64,000 bases of DNA from Gaertneriomyces semiglobifer. Its lineage: Eukaryota > Chytridiomycota > Chytridiomycetes > Spizellomycetales > Spizellomycetaceae. The position numbers were made by a program, and so were the translations under genes. The stretch spans positions 62,001 through 126,000 of the forward strand of contig JAHLKF010000012.1 in the NCBI GenBank assembly GCA_025558075.1, given 5' to 3'. The stretch's first letter is position 1; the number at the start of each line of letters is the position of its first letter. The notes under the pieces were generated by a model, which worked only from the letters and a program-made list of their open reading frames with translations, was not told where the DNA came from and did no database searches. Below are positions 31,545 through 43,062 of the stretch, piece by piece.

Positions 31545-34500
31545 CTATACTTTGACGCGTTCACTAAACGGACTCGATGAGTTGTTCATAACAATTGATT
31601 GTGAATCAAAATCGAGAAGCACATCCGACATGCCCTCCTCTATGGAAAAATAAATGTTAGCAACCTTGCATGGCACCATCGCGATAACTTGCCACGTACC
31701 AAACAGTTCGTCGCCCGAAAGATCCATGTTCGTGGTGAAAGGATTTTCCAGAAATTGGCTTCCTATTCGAGAACTGTCATGTTCATCTGGGTCAATCAGC
31801 TGAAATGACTCGACGGATGTATCTGTAGGCTGGTCTCAGCAGGGTCAAACGAGCCCACGCTTACAAAATATGCTCACCAGAGTCTTCGGCCAGATCGAGC
31901 AGGCGCGTCCTATGTTTCGGATGCCCGGACCAATTCCCAGATTCCAAGGATCCTGTATACGCTGGGCGATGGCCCTGGTCGCCAAACATACGGAATCTTT
32001 TGCTCGGTGTACCCGGACTTTCTATCTCATCGACATCTAAGAGCTGGGGACTCGCCTCATCAAGCTTATCCACGTTCTTGATAGCTCTCATTGGTGTACT
32101 TTGGAGCATTTGCAACGGGGAGGTGTCCAGAAGACGCATACTCTGGTCGAAATATGTGTGCGTGCTATTTTCGTCTAATAGTTGCATACTTGTCTCAAAC
32201 GGGGTGCTTGACGGAAATGGACGCGTTCGGCCAGACGAATTTGATTCCGAATCCATCAATTGAACAGAAACATCTGCAGAACTGACTTGGTGAGTTGAAG
32301 TATCGTCGCTAGTCGATGAGCTCGGACTTCCAAGATCTTCGTATGATACCACGGCACGTAAGCGCGAAGGTGTCTTGGGCTTGAATTGCTCAAACCGAGA
32401 TAGGGGATTACCGAAGAGATTCTTCGGATTTGGGGTTGCGGCAATGGACACAGCAGCGGACGGCGAACTCGATGAGAGCGGGCTGGGAGTGGCCTGCAGC
32501 GTTTCTGATGGCGAGCATTGCGTCGCTTGTTTTGGGGACTCTTTCGTTGGGTTATGGGAAGAATGCGGTTTCTCGGGTGTCCTGGGTATCTCCTTCCGGG
32601 CTTGAAATGCTCGTTGGTCAAGTGCCGAGATGGGATCATCCTCTTCATCGTCATCAGAGATTTTGCTACTGGAAACGCCCCGCGATTGCCTTCTTCCAGG
32701 GCTGCTTGCGGGTGGATGCAGGTGATTAAGTGCTTCGGTCACATCCTGGGCGGACTCATCATCGGCCATCAAGGCTAAAATCTGTTCACAGAGTTTGTCG
32801 TATACACCTGCCTGTAAAAGTCGCCGTGTAGCTGATTGTGCTCGCGGCGAATGGCCCCTAAGCTTGGATGGGGTTTTCGGTGGAGTCGTCCTATGCAGGA
32901 GCGCTTCAGAGGTCAGCATCGCAGTTCGACGCGGCGAAGCTGGGGATGATGGTCCCGAGGCGCTAACACTCGATTTACTGGCTATAGAAGATCCCGCTTT
33001 CGCCTTATGTCCCGCGCTTCTATTGGAGTGTGATGACGGCAACTCAGACTCGTTGATTGCTGCTGGTTTAAGGGATTCTGATGCTTTTGGGGGAACGTTC
33101 TCCGGTTTGCTCTCGCTCTGTCGGCCCTCGGATGGCCATTCCCGTGCCTGACGCGCGGCGGTCGCTGATGGTGATTTAGGTGTCATTAGTCGGGCCGCAG
33201 CACTTCTGGAAGGTGTGGTCGGGGTAATTGGTTTAGTCGATGGCTTCGACTTGTTTTGAGAAGCAACTGGCTGGCGCCCCTTGGGCGCCAACTCCCGCAG
33301 CCTGTCTCGTAAAGCTTGATGCTTGGTTTCTGCAAAAGCTTCATCGTCGCCATCCACCTCCAGCTGAACCTGTTGACGAATTGTCCTGGAAAGAGAAGAT
33401 AGCGCCTCGGGGGTGGAAACATTCTCGAAAAGGACAGGCTTGGGGCAGTGTGGAGTTGTCACGCGCGAGGGTATTGAAACATGGCGCCGTACAGGGGAAG
33501 CTTGGACATGTGGTACGGCGACGTTTAATGAATCACCAAAATTGTCCAACTTCTCATTGGAAAAGTATGATCGCTTTCTGGCGGCGACTGACTGCTGGAT
33601 GATTTTCAACTCCGCGTCGAGCGACTCTGACAAATCGTGAATTCGATCTAACAGAGCATCATGTTCGTTGATTTGGCCCTCCACATATGCGCCAATGCCG
33701 ACGCTCGAAGGGTCGCGCTTTGGCTCATGGTGCTCTGCGTGCGTTTGAATGGTCTCCACCAACTTGGCCTGGGCTACCCGCCACAATTTGGTTAATGCTA
33801 CCATATCAAGGTCACCATTGCAATAAAGTTGCAGCTGCTTCAAACCCGGCTCCTGTTGCATGACTCGTGTTATTTCGTTGGGGATTTCGAGTTCCCTACT
33901 CTTGAAGTCCAATGAGTATTGGTTCGCCTCGCCGTCAAGAATGATATCGACCATGTCCAAGTTCCTCTGCTGTTCTAATAAAAATTCTGAGATCGTAGCC
34001 CAATGTTCCCGGGCACGCTCGAGCCTCTGCTCGCGATCGCCCGCACATTGCTCAAATGAGACAGGGCGCTTGTAGGACGACGCAATGTCTTCCTCATACC
34101 GGCGACAAACGTCTTGCAGAGTGTCTATCTTATTGACGGTGTCGTCGAATGCATCCGCCAGTCTTTGTCCATGGTTTTTCCATTCATTTTGCAGTCGAGA
34201 TCTTTCGGCAACTTCAGCTACGAACGCTTCTGTGGCGGTTACAGTGCGTAACTTCAGTGCATCAATATATAACTGCCGCGCCGCTGCGCTTCGTCTGTAG
34301 TCGGAAGACGAGAACCTGTAAGGTTCGCCACCGTACTGACGTGTGAGGACTACTGCCATCACGTGGTTTGAAAGCGCCAAGAGGACTTGTTCAAACCTGA
34401 GGATGGGAGCGTTAGAAATATATCGTTATAAGGATTGTATAAGTTTAATAACAGCAAGAGACCTTGCACCTCGGCATTCTTCAAAATAGGATCGTCTGAC

Positions 34501-34889
34501 AACAACATCGAGCGGCAGATGACCTTCTTTCTTCAGTGATTCCAGCCACTTCACGACGGCATTTCGATATTCTCGAGATTGTGATCGATCTATCACGGGC
34601 CAGCAAGCCGCAAAACGCTATTAAGAGATACGAGTTCACCAATCATTCAACAAAGTGGTCCACTTTCACCGAAGCGTACCTCCTGCGCTAATCGAGAGTC
34701 CAGCAAGTTGAACAGGAAGTGAGTTATGACTTCCATGGCTCTCCCTGCGCCCGCGTTACCGACAAAAACATCCTGGTGAATATGAACCGTCTCATCCTGT
34801 GCCTTAGGGTCGAATCCCAGCAACATCAGATTGTTCCAAAAAAGCGATCGATAGCTCAGTGCATCCGTTAATATTTGGAGATTGCCCAT
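31545..34889 (-). CDS. HAUS6: HAUS augmin-like complex subunit 6
   Basis: Five exons (34889-34680, 34617-34463, 34396-31878, 31822-31700, 31639-31545) encode 1033 residues. Augmin recruits the gamma-tubulin ring complex to existing spindle microtubules so that new ones branch from them; HAUS6 is the subunit that contacts the NEDD1/gamma-tubulin side. The N-terminal domain, assembled across exons 1-3, has the family pattern: LFWNNLMLLGFDP, AMEVITHFLFNLLDSRLAQE, CWPVIDRSQSREY, then RFEQVLLALSNHVM. Helical and coiled-coil segments continue to about residue 350. The C-terminal two-thirds is disordered and full of SP/TP sites (TTPPKTPSK, PRTPEKP, TPSKRFRMF), potential mitotic kinase targets. Two small 3' exons replace the in-frame stop that would follow exon 3. 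Confidence 0.88.
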
Positions 34890-35225
34890 CTTCTTAGTTC
34901 ACATTCGTATCTTTGATGTTATCCACAGAATCCCGGGCGCTGAATGCTCCTGAAGGCAGTGGAGGCATGACCCTTGCAGCGGTGATCGTTCAGTCCTTTT
35001 TTGGCAGTTTCTCGCTCACGTCCAGTCCAAATTCCCAAAAGGCGTTTGCGCGTGTTGTTAACTGTGCAGGTGTCCGGACAAGCGCGCATCCTTCCTTGCC
35101 TTGAAGAGGCCCAAAACAGTTTGCATCTCCCGAACTAGAGGGGGGCCACCATTGCTCGCAGTAACGGAGAGGTCCACGGCCAGTTGGAGTGGAAACCCTT
35201 ATGACCTTTGAACACCCGCTGTGAG
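34890..35225. promoter_or_regulatory. Shared HAUS6/GCP2 divergent promoter
   Basis: 336 bp separate the start codons of the augmin subunit and the gamma-tubulin complex subunit. No TATA box was recognised in either direction. A bidirectional promoter is inferred from geometry. Confidence 0.55.
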
Positions 35226-38200
35226 ATGGATATGACTGATCACCAGCATGCGCGTGAAGTAGTTGCGAGAGTTTCGTCGATCTTGAACCGGGCGGGAGTT
35301 CAAGCTAGTACCACAGCTCTTGCGGCGGACCTATTGAAAGCAAAGGCTGATGGATCGACGCTTGGTTCACGGCCCATCGAGGTAACGTTGCGAGGCGTGT
35401 CAGTTTGACGAAAAGACACCGAATTTACCGAGCGACGCCGTGAACCCTAACAAATAGGAGCTGGAAAAGGAGCTGACGGAAATCACGGGTGCTGTTCATC
35501 TATCACGCTGGTGTGCCGACCTCCGGAAATCTGGGATCGTTGATATTGATGGCTACTTACCGGTATTGCACGCACTACACACGGACCCGACTGTTGCAGC
35601 AGGAGCGCGGGCCCGCTTGCATCCAAAAAAGTCTTCGCGCATATCTGACTCCTCATCGCGAGCGAAGAGCTCACCCACTGGTACAGATGCACGGTCTAAT
35701 ACCACCTCGGGCCTACGCCTTCGTGAGTCTCTGGCGCTGAGGGAATCCAATGCCACACGCGACTCGCTACGGAGAGAGCCCAAAGACGAACAACGAGCGG
35801 CAACTCTCCAGCTCCGCACACAAGTGCGCTCAGCACACCATGACTCTGAAGTACCGGATACACAGTCTACTCTAGATAATTCCGCCAGTGAACATCGCCC
35901 GTCACGTACAACTGATCCGCTAGCGCAGACTACTGATCAGTCCGCCAAAGACAATCTTCCGCAGCCTGTGGAAGCGCCAAAGTATTCCCTTCAGGCGGAG
36001 ATTGAACGTACACAGCACACTTTGCAAAGAGCGACATCTACACCACAGCTAAGAACATCTGAGCCTAGAACGTTCCGATCGGGGAGCATTACATCCTCTG
36101 CTACTGCAGTACGCAACCGCGGAGACGCACCTGAACGAGACGCTCGAGTCATATGGCCTTCCCAATCAGTATCGAAAGAGCATGCTGATGGCCAGCAGGT
36201 GGCCACCTTGCATGGAAGAGATTCATTACGTAATATGAGAATAGGCTCTAGCGTCGCGGAGGAACGTTTGGAGACAACGCCCTCAATCAAAGGAGCGGGC
36301 CGTGTGAAAGATGTTGATGCGAACGAAAGGAAGGCAATGGACGCCCAAGATCGAAGTCATAAAGCGGCCATACCTGCATTTGAGATGGAAAATACCTCAG
36401 TAGCTGATACAACGGCTTTGGACGGCACAACTCTTGCTCAGACATCCAGAACCGGTGTATCATTCAGCCAAGATTTGAACGCAACAGAGGTGGGTAGCGC
36501 GCGGCGCCACCCGCTGCGGGATTCGCCTTTAAAAGCCAGAGACGCGCCCCGACCCAAAAGTCAAACTGTAGACAGACGCCAGCACCTAGGGAGCTTACCT
36601 TATACAGAACAGGAGAGGCTAGTCCTTCAGGATTTATTGTACGTGCTCCTAGGAATCGACGGAATTTACATTCAAAGGGTGGTTACGGATGATATGTTGA
36701 GAGAGGGGAAAAGGACAATGGGCCCACATCTATTCAAGCTCGAATCCACGATGGACTCATCTATTGCGGAGCTGGTAAAACGGATCGTCAAACTCGCCGA
36801 TAATTATGAAGTAATAGAGAAGTTTATCGAATCGCACTCGAAGTTTGCTTATGGGCGCGTGGTTCACGCGTTGACAGCAAAGATGCGGAGTCTCTTGAGA
36901 AACTACACGCTTTTAGTCGTGCAACTTGAGCATCAGGCACTCACCGTCCCAGATTTTGGGTTACAAAAGCTATGGTTCTACGTTCATCCGTCATTAACGA
37001 CCATGTCCGCTTTGGCTTCACTGGTTGAAGCCATCAGGAGTGTTGAGATGAAAGCCCCTAAAGGGAAGGACACTGGAGGTATTCCTCACTGTAGAGGAGG
37101 GCTACTGTTGGGCGTCATATCGGAGCGACTGATTGCATTTAGTGGCGATCCGGTCATTAAGGCACTTCATGAAGAGCTCCTGTCGGCATCCGCGATTCCA
37201 TACAATATCATGCTGGCGAACTGGATAAACAATGGCGAGATACACGATCCGTTCAATGAGTTTTTAATAGAAGAACGGAAACCAGAAAAAGAGCACCGTG
37301 GCGATGACTTCACTGGGGCTTACTGGGAAGGTCGATATTTCTTGAGGGAGGATTATGTCCCGTCATTTCTGATGCCGTACAAACACAAGATTATATTAGC
37401 TGGAAAATATCTGAATGTCATCAAGGAGTGTGAAGCAGAAATACCAGATGTCGAGAAACGTATGTCAGAACGAAAATTGGACACTCGTCAACCGATAGGC
37501 GATGTAATTCTAGCGCTTGGCGGAGAGCGGTTTGTTGAAAGTATTGAAGGGGCATATAGATGGTCAAATCGAACTCTCTTGTCTCTGTTATTCCGGGATC
37601 GACAGTTGACTGAATGTCTGAGGTTGGCACGCCACGGTTGTTCTTCCGCTGATAAAATACTGACGCTATCATTGCAGATCCATAAAACGTTTCTTTCTCC
37701 TTGACCAATCCGATTTCATCACTCACTTTCTCGATGTGGCTCATGAACACCTTTTGCTTGCTTCACATGATGTGCCGATAACGCGGGTCCGTGCGCTGTT
37801 TGAGTTAGTTTTACGAAACCCGGGATCCACTGCCGCGAGTTCGAAGGATTATGAGAATGTGACAGTTGACTTCAGTAGCTACCCGTTGATGGATGCTTTG
37901 GCGCAACTTCAGAAGGCAGAAGACCCGCAGCGGCGGAAACCAAGCTCTGTCGGCGCCCATCAAAACGGTTGGTATTTTCTACGGCGTGCGCATCCTTAGG
38001 CCTCAACTGACTTCTTTTGAAAGGAATTGAAGCGTTTCAACTAGAATATACCGTTAAATTTCCCAATTCAATCGTTATAAAAAGACGGTTCATCGCGAAG
38101 TACCAGATGCTCTTCCGACATATGTTTTCTTTCCGTTACATCGAACGCCAATTAGCCGACGCTTGGCGCAATCAGATAAAGTCCAGACTATATGACAAAG

Positions 38201-38972
38201 GTAGTCGTTTCAGAAAGAGACCAGCTTTGTTTTTGGAGGATGGTGAAGAGGATGTCGCACTGAGAGCACAGGACGAAGCTGAGGCATTAGTAATGGCGAA
38301 ACTATGCGCTCTCCGACATCGGATGCTACATTTTGTGCAACAGTTCATGCACCATATGTGTTATGAAGTGATAGAACCTGGCTGGGAAGCATTCGAGAGG
38401 GACAATGAAAAGGCCGCTACCATTGAAGAGTTAATCGAGTTTCACGAAAGATTCCAAGATCACTGTTTCCGTGGATGCTTGTTGAGCGACACGAAGTTGA
38501 TCGAGGTGAGCAGGTGTCGTCGCAATCCGGGCTGCCGGTGTCTTCATTAACACTTGTAACGCTATAGGTTTTGGAAACGATTAAAGGCGTTTGTCGAGCC
38601 TTCACTGCCTTTTCTCATTCGTATTGCCGCTATAAGTCGCCCTACTCACCTGACACCGAAGGCGGCTACGCATCACATCCGTCCGCACTGCCCAATAGCG
38701 CTTCTGAGCGCTTTGATGACGAATTCTTTGCTTCGACTGACGCAACATCGAAGCTAAAAGAATACGAAAATCAATTCTTACAGCACATACGGAAGATGAT
38801 TGACGCTCTAACGGGCTTGGGAGCCACAAAAAGTGCCAACTTTACCAGTCTGGCGCAAAGAATTGACTACAATCTATACTACCAGAGAATACCAACAGAT
38901 TTGTCAAGCATCGTTCAAGTGCCTATGGATATACCTGGAGGCTTAAACGACGTAGACCACTTGAATATATAA
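35226..38972 (+). CDS. SPC97: Gamma-tubulin complex component 2 (Spc97/GCP2)
   Basis: Five exons (35226-35381, 35458-37622, 37678-37967, 38024-38505, 38568-38972) encode 1165 residues. GCP2 pairs with GCP3 in the V-shaped gamma-tubulin small complex that nucleates microtubules. Residues about 1-90 are folded. A disordered insert of some 280 residues, rich in R, S and T, precedes the conserved core. GRIP1 begins near residue 390 (YTEQERLVLQDLLYVLLG) and includes GGLLLGVISERLIAFSGD and EFLIEERKP. GRIP2, the gamma-tubulin-binding half, includes SIKRFFLLDQSDFITHFLDVA (part), YTVKFPNSIVIKRR, YQMLFRHMF, RMLHFVQQFMHHMCYEVIEP and the final DYNLYYQRI. The intron 2 acceptor at 37677 restores the strictly conserved R-SIKR-F junction. 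The insert is longer than in human GCP2 (902 residues total). Confidence 0.96.
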
Positions 38973-39136
38973 ACTGGTGCCACGGACTTTGTGTGGTACG
39001 TTCTCGTATTGAAATCAAGACTATCTAAATTGTTGTACGTAAACAAGCGCCAAGCGCTAGATGTCGGTGATAAATTACATGGTGAACCAATGTCCATTGT
39101 TGGTACGGGAGGAGGGCCTCGGTGTGGTAGCGGCGT

Positions 39137-39772
39137 TCATGCAAGCCCTTGTCTCTTGAGACGCGCCAGTTGAACCTGCGCTTTTCGCTTTAGGTACTTC
39201 TTCTGCCTCTTTGCAATCTCAACCGGGTACGGGTCAATACCGCGCCTAGGCAATAAGAGATATGAGTACGCTGTTCTCGTCTCGGAAGGGAATGTTAATT
39301 GACACCCACTTGTACCACTCCCTCCAACTCAAAATATATTTGCGCTGATCTGCTTTCAACCCCATCTCTTCCTCCATCTGTTCAGATGTTGCCGTAAATA
39401 GCGTATCCCAATCTTTGAACTTGTCTGCTACTGCTGCAGAATTCCGCCCTATAGCTGTCAGGAAACTTTTGGGATCCTGTATTTCACCTAAAGCAGCTGA
39501 ATTCAGTTTCGGGCCTGTCGCGATGTTACTTTAGCGCAATTATTACCTCTTGGCGGTGGAACAAAAGTAGCCTTGTCCTTTGGTGGTAAAACAACATATT
39601 GCCAACCTGCTTGCCAGTTCTCAATAGGTGCTGTGAGTCCTTGACGTTCCGATTTCTTGGTAAGGCATGTCGAGGAAAATGGGCGGACGAATGCACGGGA
39701 AGATTGGACAGAGCATGCCTGGGAGGCAGCCCGAAGGGTCGTTGGGATGAGTCGTGTCAAAGGCGATGTCAT
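39137..39772 (-). CDS. FYV4: Mitochondrial small-subunit ribosomal protein mS41 (IGR motif)
   Basis: Exons 39772-39547, 39487-39316 and 39245-39137 encode 168 residues. The first 36 residues form a mitochondrial presequence rich in R, S, T and A with no acidic residue (RLIPTTLRAASQACS). The core is the IGR domain: PKSFLTAIGRNS, FKDWDTLFTATSEQM, RKYILSWREW. The C-terminus is basic (RRGIDPYPVEIAKRQKKYLKR). This is the mS41/Fyv4 family of mitoribosomal small-subunit proteins. Intron 1 has two possible acceptors; the 59-bp version ending at 39488 gives RGEIQDPKSF, which fits the family and local intron size better than a 32-bp version. It is divergent from NAA50 at 270 bp. Confidence 0.86.
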
Positions 39773-40042
39773 TCTGCTCTTGTGGTGCGTCTCCGTTTGT
39801 CGTTCGTCGTTGTCGCAAACCTCCAAACTCGCGAAGATCTTCCCCAACGCCCATGCGAGCCATGGCAACAAGGTAATTTAGCTCGAAATGACTGGCTTAC
39901 GTGATGGATTACCTAACGCCGCGTTAATCGACAACGCGAAGGCGTAAACGAACGTCAGACTCACCCGCATTTGATGCACTTGATAGCAGAAGGGTGTGAA
40001 GCAGCAACGGAAACTAGAAGGAAGCAGCAGTTCTGAACGGAC

Positions 40043-41058
40043 ATGCTAAGCTCGCAGCGGGTAGGAGACATACAGACAGGAACATCCGATACCAAAGACC
40101 CGTTCCACTTACCCTCCACATCCCGCGTCGGCGGTACTCTATCACTTCCGCCGGCAACTGAACCCCTCCCTCGAACCGCTTCTGAGACTGACAGTGCGAT
40201 CGACCTTCCCGAAATACGCAGCATAGAAACACCACGTAAGCGTAAGAGCATAAACTTTTGTAATGGTGGGGTACAGGCCCAGCTACCTGTCGAGGAGGGC
40301 TCGTTGTGGGTCCGTGATGTCAACAAGAAGCGCGATACTTGGAGTAGCAGAGTTGGGAGCCTTATAGCTTGCAATCCATTGAAAACCTCTCGTATACCCT
40401 TGCCTGTCCCTCAACCAGATCAGCCACCATCCCCAGTCTTACACGACACTGTATATACTACCCGCTTGCCCAGTGTGGTCCTCCAAACAATAAACTACGA
40501 CAACATCTGTTACTTGCGTCAAATTAACTCTCTCGTGTTTCCTGTGAAGTATGCCGATTCTTTCTACCGGGATGTACTAGGGAAGCATCCACCGGAATTA
40601 AGCTGGTTAGGTATGTACAACATCGCTGGCTGGTATTTGGGTGCATTCCTGCTCACTCCTGCGATGTAGCATACCACAGTAACACTCCGGTTGGTGCGAT
40701 TTGTTGCCGAAAAGAAGAATTAGTAGAGCCACCAAATCCTACGCTCAACAGCCCATCACCTAAAAGTGCTGGAGCACCACTCCGAATTTACATCATGACA
40801 GTGGGTGTTCTCACGAATTACCGACGATATCGTATCGGCTCAATGTTACTGGAGCACATTGAGGGCCAGGCTCGCGCGGATGAGAGAGTACAACACATTT
40901 GTTTGCATGTGCAAACAACGAATACGGCTGCCATACAGTTCTATGAGCGACACGGGTTCACCTCGTGGGCGCTCTGTCGGGACTATTACAAACATAATAA
41001 GGGTGTCGAGCCGCCACATGCTCTGTTTTTAGTGAAGGTGCTACGAGAAGCAGCTTGA
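40043..41058 (+). CDS. NAA50: NAA50-type N-alpha-acetyltransferase with long N-terminal extension
   Basis: Exons 40043-40610 and 40670-41058 encode 318 residues. NAA50 (NatE) acetylates protein N-termini beginning with Met plus a hydrophobic residue and sits on the NatA complex at the ribosome; it is also needed for sister-chromatid cohesion in animals. The GNAT domain starts at about residue 150 (VVLQTINYDNICYLRQINSL, then VFPVKYADSFYRDVL). It continues with LAYHSNTPVGAICCR, YIMTVGVL, the acetyl-CoA loop RRYRIGSMLL, HICLHVQTTNTAAIQFYERHGF, and a tail with YYKHNKGVEPPHALFL. Human NAA50 is about 170 residues; here a disordered extension of roughly 145 residues precedes the domain, including a basic PRKRKS patch. 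Within the domain an extra proline-rich loop separates CCR from the YIMT strand. Confidence 0.9.
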
Positions 41059-41296
41059 TTATACTATGTGGTTAAGGCCTTATTAAAGGTTCCCACATGA
41101 TTTGTGCTTTGCGGCGCCGCCATGGTTTCTGCGTGACGGTCGCTCATCATCCCGCCTGTCATTTAGTCAATGACATTCTGTTGTAAATAGGAATGGGTTT
41201 CATACATGCAAATGCAAAATGAAACGACGGTAGCGCTCCAGTTGTTGGTTTCAAAAGATGTGTGATATATTACAAGTGGCTCATAACTACAAATAA

Positions 41297-42450
41297 CTAG
41301 GCGTTGACAATGTATCCTCCATTTGGGTGCATGACTTGGCCAGTGTAATAACTGGAATCTGCAGAAGCTAAAAACACGTATGTGGGACCACATTCGGCCG
41401 GCTGTCCAACGCGTCCAAGAGGAGGTACGTTCTCTTGGAAACTTTCCACGTTGTCTTCCGGCCTTGACGCTGGTTGTAGTGGCGTCCAAATAGGGCCAGG
41501 AGCAACAGCATTGACACGAATCCCCTTAGGTGCTAACTGTAATGCTAAGGACCGCGTGAAGGATACAATCGCGCCTTTGGTAGAGGAATAGTCCAACAAG
41601 TGCGGGCTTCCCTTGTAAGCGGTTACGCTAGTAGTGTTAATGACGGTTGATCCCCGCTGCATGTGGGGCAACGCGAGCTTCACGAGCCAGAACATGGCAA
41701 AGATGTTGGTCTTGAACGTTTGTTCCAGTTGGTCGGTAGATATGTCCTCAATGGATTCTTTAATATACTGCACGGCGGCGTTGTTGACAAGGACATCAAT
41801 GCGTCCGAACTTCTCAATTGTTGCCGCTACTATCGCCTTGCATTCCTCTTCTTTGGAAATATCCTTAGGCTGTTACAAAGAAAAGCATTCAGCAGTTGTT
41901 AGACACAGATGCGCGCACATTGTCGGCTTACCAAAAGTAAACACTTCCGTTTGGCGGTCTCAATCTGCTTTTTCACTTCCTGTGCATCTTTCTCTTCTTT
42001 TGGAAGATAGACGATGGCAACATCTGCACCTTCTTTGGCAAACATGATGGCAGCCGACCGGCCTATACCAGAGTCTCCACCGGTAACAAGAGCAATCTTG
42101 CCTTCCAACTTCCCGCTTCCCTTGTAATCTTTCAGTGTAGCATTGTCATCTTCCAAGTGTGTATCAACAGGGCGAGGCGTCATCTCATGTTGCAATCCCG
42201 GCTGAGCATCATTCACTTGAGTCTGCGCTGGGATTTGACCGGGTTGTGGGTATGCGGTATCGTTTTTTCCAGGCATCGCTTGAAATCGAGTTGTGTGGTA
42301 AAGGCGAGAGGTAACGCTCGGGTAGCAGATAAAAGGCAACGGCAATCGACGAGTTATTCCCAAGGCACTAGTGCGTAAAAGCATTGAGACGGTTGAGTCC
42401 GTCTCGCCCATACGCTTCCCTTTTATGTATTTCCATCTCCTAACAGCCAT
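41297..42450 (-). CDS. Short-chain dehydrogenase/reductase, probable mitochondrial targeting
   Basis: Exons 42450-41932 and 41869-41297 encode 363 residues. The fold is a classical NAD(P)-dependent SDR: cofactor motif TGGDSGIGRS, NNAAV on strand 4, catalytic serine in NTTSV, and the YSSTK catalytic pair, followed by LAPKGIRVNAVAPGP. The region before the fold (PGKNDTAYPQPGQIPAQ, DYKGSGKLEGK) matches the extended, YhdF/Ygh-type SDR group with a glucose-dehydrogenase-like annotation in bacteria and fungi. Substrate is unknown. Upstream of that, an Arg- and Ser-rich stretch beginning MLLRTSALGITRRL resembles a mitochondrial presequence. Translation could start at 42450, at 42384, or at the Met before PGKND for a cytosolic form. 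Only the longest is given. Confidence 0.88.
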
Positions 42451-43062
42451 TACGCGGCATGACGTCTGGAAGGAGGCTGGCAGGCTTCGTTGTTCGGTCT
42501 GTGACGCTCGAATAACGCGCTTGTCGGTTCAAACGCGCGGGTGGCACAGCCGCTGGATTATGTTATACGCTGTGCCAGGTGGGAATGGCGTAGTCATCGT
42601 GCACCATCGTTCTCCGCTGTCGCGAAGAAGGCCATGAACAGGTGCGAAAGGACTTTTTGTCATCTGCCTATTATGCCAGGCAGGAGCTCATGAAGTGTAA
42701 GATGTAAATGAATGAAGACAGATGAAGCGGGCAGTCCCAACCCGACTGCTGCCGGTCAGTTGGAATGAAACTGCTGGCCGAAAATTTTGGCGTTAGTCCA
42801 TCGGCGGAAAAGCGGGCCGCCTGATGCATACTTGATTTCACCGCTCAACGGACAGACTGACACTGGTTCGCACGCTTAGCGACAGACGAGGCATAATCCG
42901 TGATTATGTACGTTCTAGGCATTTTCACATGATGGCAGTAGTCTTTTGTCATCACCAATCGCGTCGGAGGACCCAGACGTCTTAGCTTGTCAAGATCCAG
43001 GATATAACAGCCGTTCTTCTCAGCACGTAAGCCGTTCAAACACTACATGTCCTTTGGTCAAG
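42451..43062. promoter_or_regulatory. Divergent promoter region, SDR and GST genes
   Basis: 612 bp between the start codons of an SDR and a GST. Co-regulation under oxidative or xenobiotic stress is possible but not shown by any element I could identify. Confidence 0.4.

Noticed and set aside
39515..39546. A 32-bp first intron in the mS41 gene
   Set aside because: The 59-bp alternative ending at 39488 has a typical size and gives a better family match (RGEIQDPKSF).
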